Shown: piece after piece, positions 6,282 to 7,125 of the stretch | How the letters are laid out: each line of letters starts with the position of its first letter | How positions within the stretch are numbered: position 1 is the stretch's first letter | NCBI GenBank assembly: GCA_021790035.1 | Contig: JAJYIO010000127.1 | Span: 1 to 7,125 of the forward strand | DNA: 7,125 nucleotides | Source: a bacterium | Lineage (GTDB): Bacteria; Cyanobacteriota; Sericytochromatia; S15B-MN24; VGJW01 | Reading direction: 5' to 3' | The notes under the pieces: model-generated | The model's database searches: none | What the model saw: only the letters and a program-made list of their open reading frames with translations | What the model was told of the DNA's origin: nothing | Program-made: the position numbers and the translations under genes

Positions 6282-6319
6282 GACCCCTTACCCGCCTTTG
6301 CCATTCAGTCCCGCACTCG

Positions 6320-6796
6320 CTATACCGGCATCTGCATGACCTGCTGGTAGGCCTCAAGGATCTTGTTGCGGATCTGAGTCGTCAGGGACACCCCGATGTC
6401 CGCTTCCTCCGTGGCAACCATGACGTCGTGTAGGTTGACGTTCTCACCCGCGGCGAACTCCTTGCCGAGGGTGCTGGCATGCTGGAGCGAGGTGTTGACC
6501 TCCCCCAGCCAGTCGCCCAGGGGCTTGAAGATCTGACCCGCCCCGGTGATGGGACCCGGAGCCGAGGGTCCCAGCAAGGGACCGATGCCCGGAACGTCGC
6601 TCGGCTGGGACAGGCTGGTTGCCGGAGGGACGATCGCCGGAAACTCCGGATCCGACGGCTGCATGGCCGTAGACGTCTGATCGAGGACCGCGTTGAAGCC
6701 GTCTCCGTGGAGGCTGTCGGTCGCCTGAAACCCTTGCGGTTCGGCGCTTATCGGAAGCGGGGGGGGGAGCGCGCCGGCTCCTGGAATGAACGTCAT
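6320..6796 (-). CDS. fliE: flagellar hook-basal body complex protein FliE, with a long Pro-rich N-terminal region
   Basis: FliE is a small export substrate that joins the MS ring/export gate to the proximal rod and must be secreted first. The C-terminal half carries the family signature: GENVNLHDVMVATEEADIG (117-135), then TTQIRNKILEAYQQVMQMPV (139-158). FliE is normally about 100-110 residues, and this one is 158. The extra length is a Pro/Ser/Gly-rich stretch at about 45-85, between a helix-like GFNAVLDQ (33-40) and the conserved part, plus a Pro-rich N-terminus. Codons 10-13 include nine consecutive C bases. The ATG is four bases after the flgC stop, without a convincing Shine-Dalgarno sequence, which suggests coupling to flgC. 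The family call is secure from the C-terminus. Whether translation truly begins at this ATG is less sure. Confidence 0.93.
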   Translation of the reverse strand: MTFIPGAGALPPPLPISAEPQGFQATDSLHGDGFNAVLDQTSTAMQPSDPEFPAIVPPATSLSQPSDVPGIGPLLGPSAPGPITGAGQIFKPLGDWLGEVNTSLQHASTLGKEFAAGENVNLHDVMVATEEADIGVSLTTQIRNKILEAYQQVMQMPV

Positions 6797-6800
6797 GGGC

Positions 6801-7125
6801 CTAGATCTCGATGGCCTTGTTGGCCATGCCCTTGATGGCCTGGATCATGGTGACGTTGGCCTCGTAGCTTCGCGAAGCCGAGATCATGTCCGTCATCTCG
6901 AGAACCGGATTGACGTTTGGCATGAGCACGTAACCTTGCTTGTCCGCATCGGGGTTGCCGGGATCGTAGATGCGCTGGAATGGAGACATGTCCTGTTGCA
7001 GTCCGACGACCCGGACGCCAGGGACCGGACCCTGGCGCGCCTGGAAGACCACGGTCTCGCGCCGGAAAGGGCCACCCTGCGGGGTGTGGGTGGTGCTCGC
7101 ATTGGCGAGGTTGCTGGCGATCACA
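6801..7125 (-). CDS. flgC: flagellar basal-body rod protein FlgC, N-terminus beyond the window
   Basis: FlgC is a proximal-rod subunit secreted through the flagellar export apparatus and polymerised in the periplasm. About 107 residues are visible and the gene runs off the right edge. The first complete codon, GTG at 7124, is the internal Val of the conserved VIASNLANASTT motif (flagellar rod N-terminal signature), so it is not the start. About 20-25 residues are missing. The middle has YDPGNPDADKQGYVLMPNVN, which is typical of FlgC and separates it from FlgB. The end matches the rod C-terminal helix with EMTDMISASRSYEANV. It lies just upstream of fliE, as in flgB-flgC-fliE operons, so flgB is expected immediately to the right. 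Confidence 0.96.
   Translation of the reverse strand, partial: VIASNLANASTTHTPQGGPFRRETVVFQARQGPVPGVRVVGLQQDMSPFQRIYDPGNPDADKQGYVLMPNVNPVLEMTDMISASRSYEANVTMIQAIKGMANKAIEI

Noticed and set aside
7122..7124. GTG as the start codon of flgC
   Set aside because: It encodes the internal Val of the conserved VIASNLAN motif; the real start is about 20-25 codons beyond the right edge.

Overview
The window is GC-rich bacterial DNA. It holds most of one flagellar basal-body/export operon on the minus strand, plus the 3' part of a low-complexity surface-type gene on the plus strand that runs towards it. The minus-strand order is flgC (cut by the right edge), fliE, fliF, a 76-codon small gene, fliG, fliH, fliI, fliJ. 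This is the flgBC-fliEFGHIJ arrangement common in Bacillota and other Gram-positive-like or early-branching lineages. FliG keeps the EHPQ and MFVFED motifs and ends in the ISRGG style typical of that group. I cannot name the organism. High GC, two TTG starts (fliF, fliI) and four copies of the octamer GCGATCGC would fit a GC-rich Bacillota member or a flagellated relative of Cyanobacteria, but this is inference.

Layout from right to left, which is the direction of operon transcription. 7125-6801 is flgC, a proximal-rod protein. 6796-6320 is fliE, which joins rod and MS ring; it carries a Pro-rich insertion and a nine-base C run near its start. 6281-4701 is fliF, the MS ring. 4636-4406 is a small unnamed gene whose C-terminal half repeats the FliG-binding tail of FliF. 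4369-3356 is fliG, the rotor switch. 3352-2546 is fliH, 2549-1233 fliI and 1215-754 fliJ, which together form the export ATPase complex. Junctions are tight: 4 nt, 38 nt, 64 nt, 36 nt, 3 nt, a 4-nt TTGA overlap, and 17 nt. This points to one polycistronic mRNA whose promoter lies beyond the right edge. No fliK or later gene follows fliJ.

Positions 674-753 separate the converging genes and contain a strong inverted repeat that may terminate both transcripts. The plus-strand gene (2-673) encodes a Gly/Tyr/Trp/Pro-rich protein with five exact 24-nt tandem units (YGWPGYGS), an aromatic YPF-rich middle and a Pro/Met/Gln-rich tail. Its function is unknown.

The most interesting observation is the small gene between fliF and fliG. 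Its residues 41-67 align without gaps to the last residues of FliF, so it may be a free-standing FliG-binding protein.
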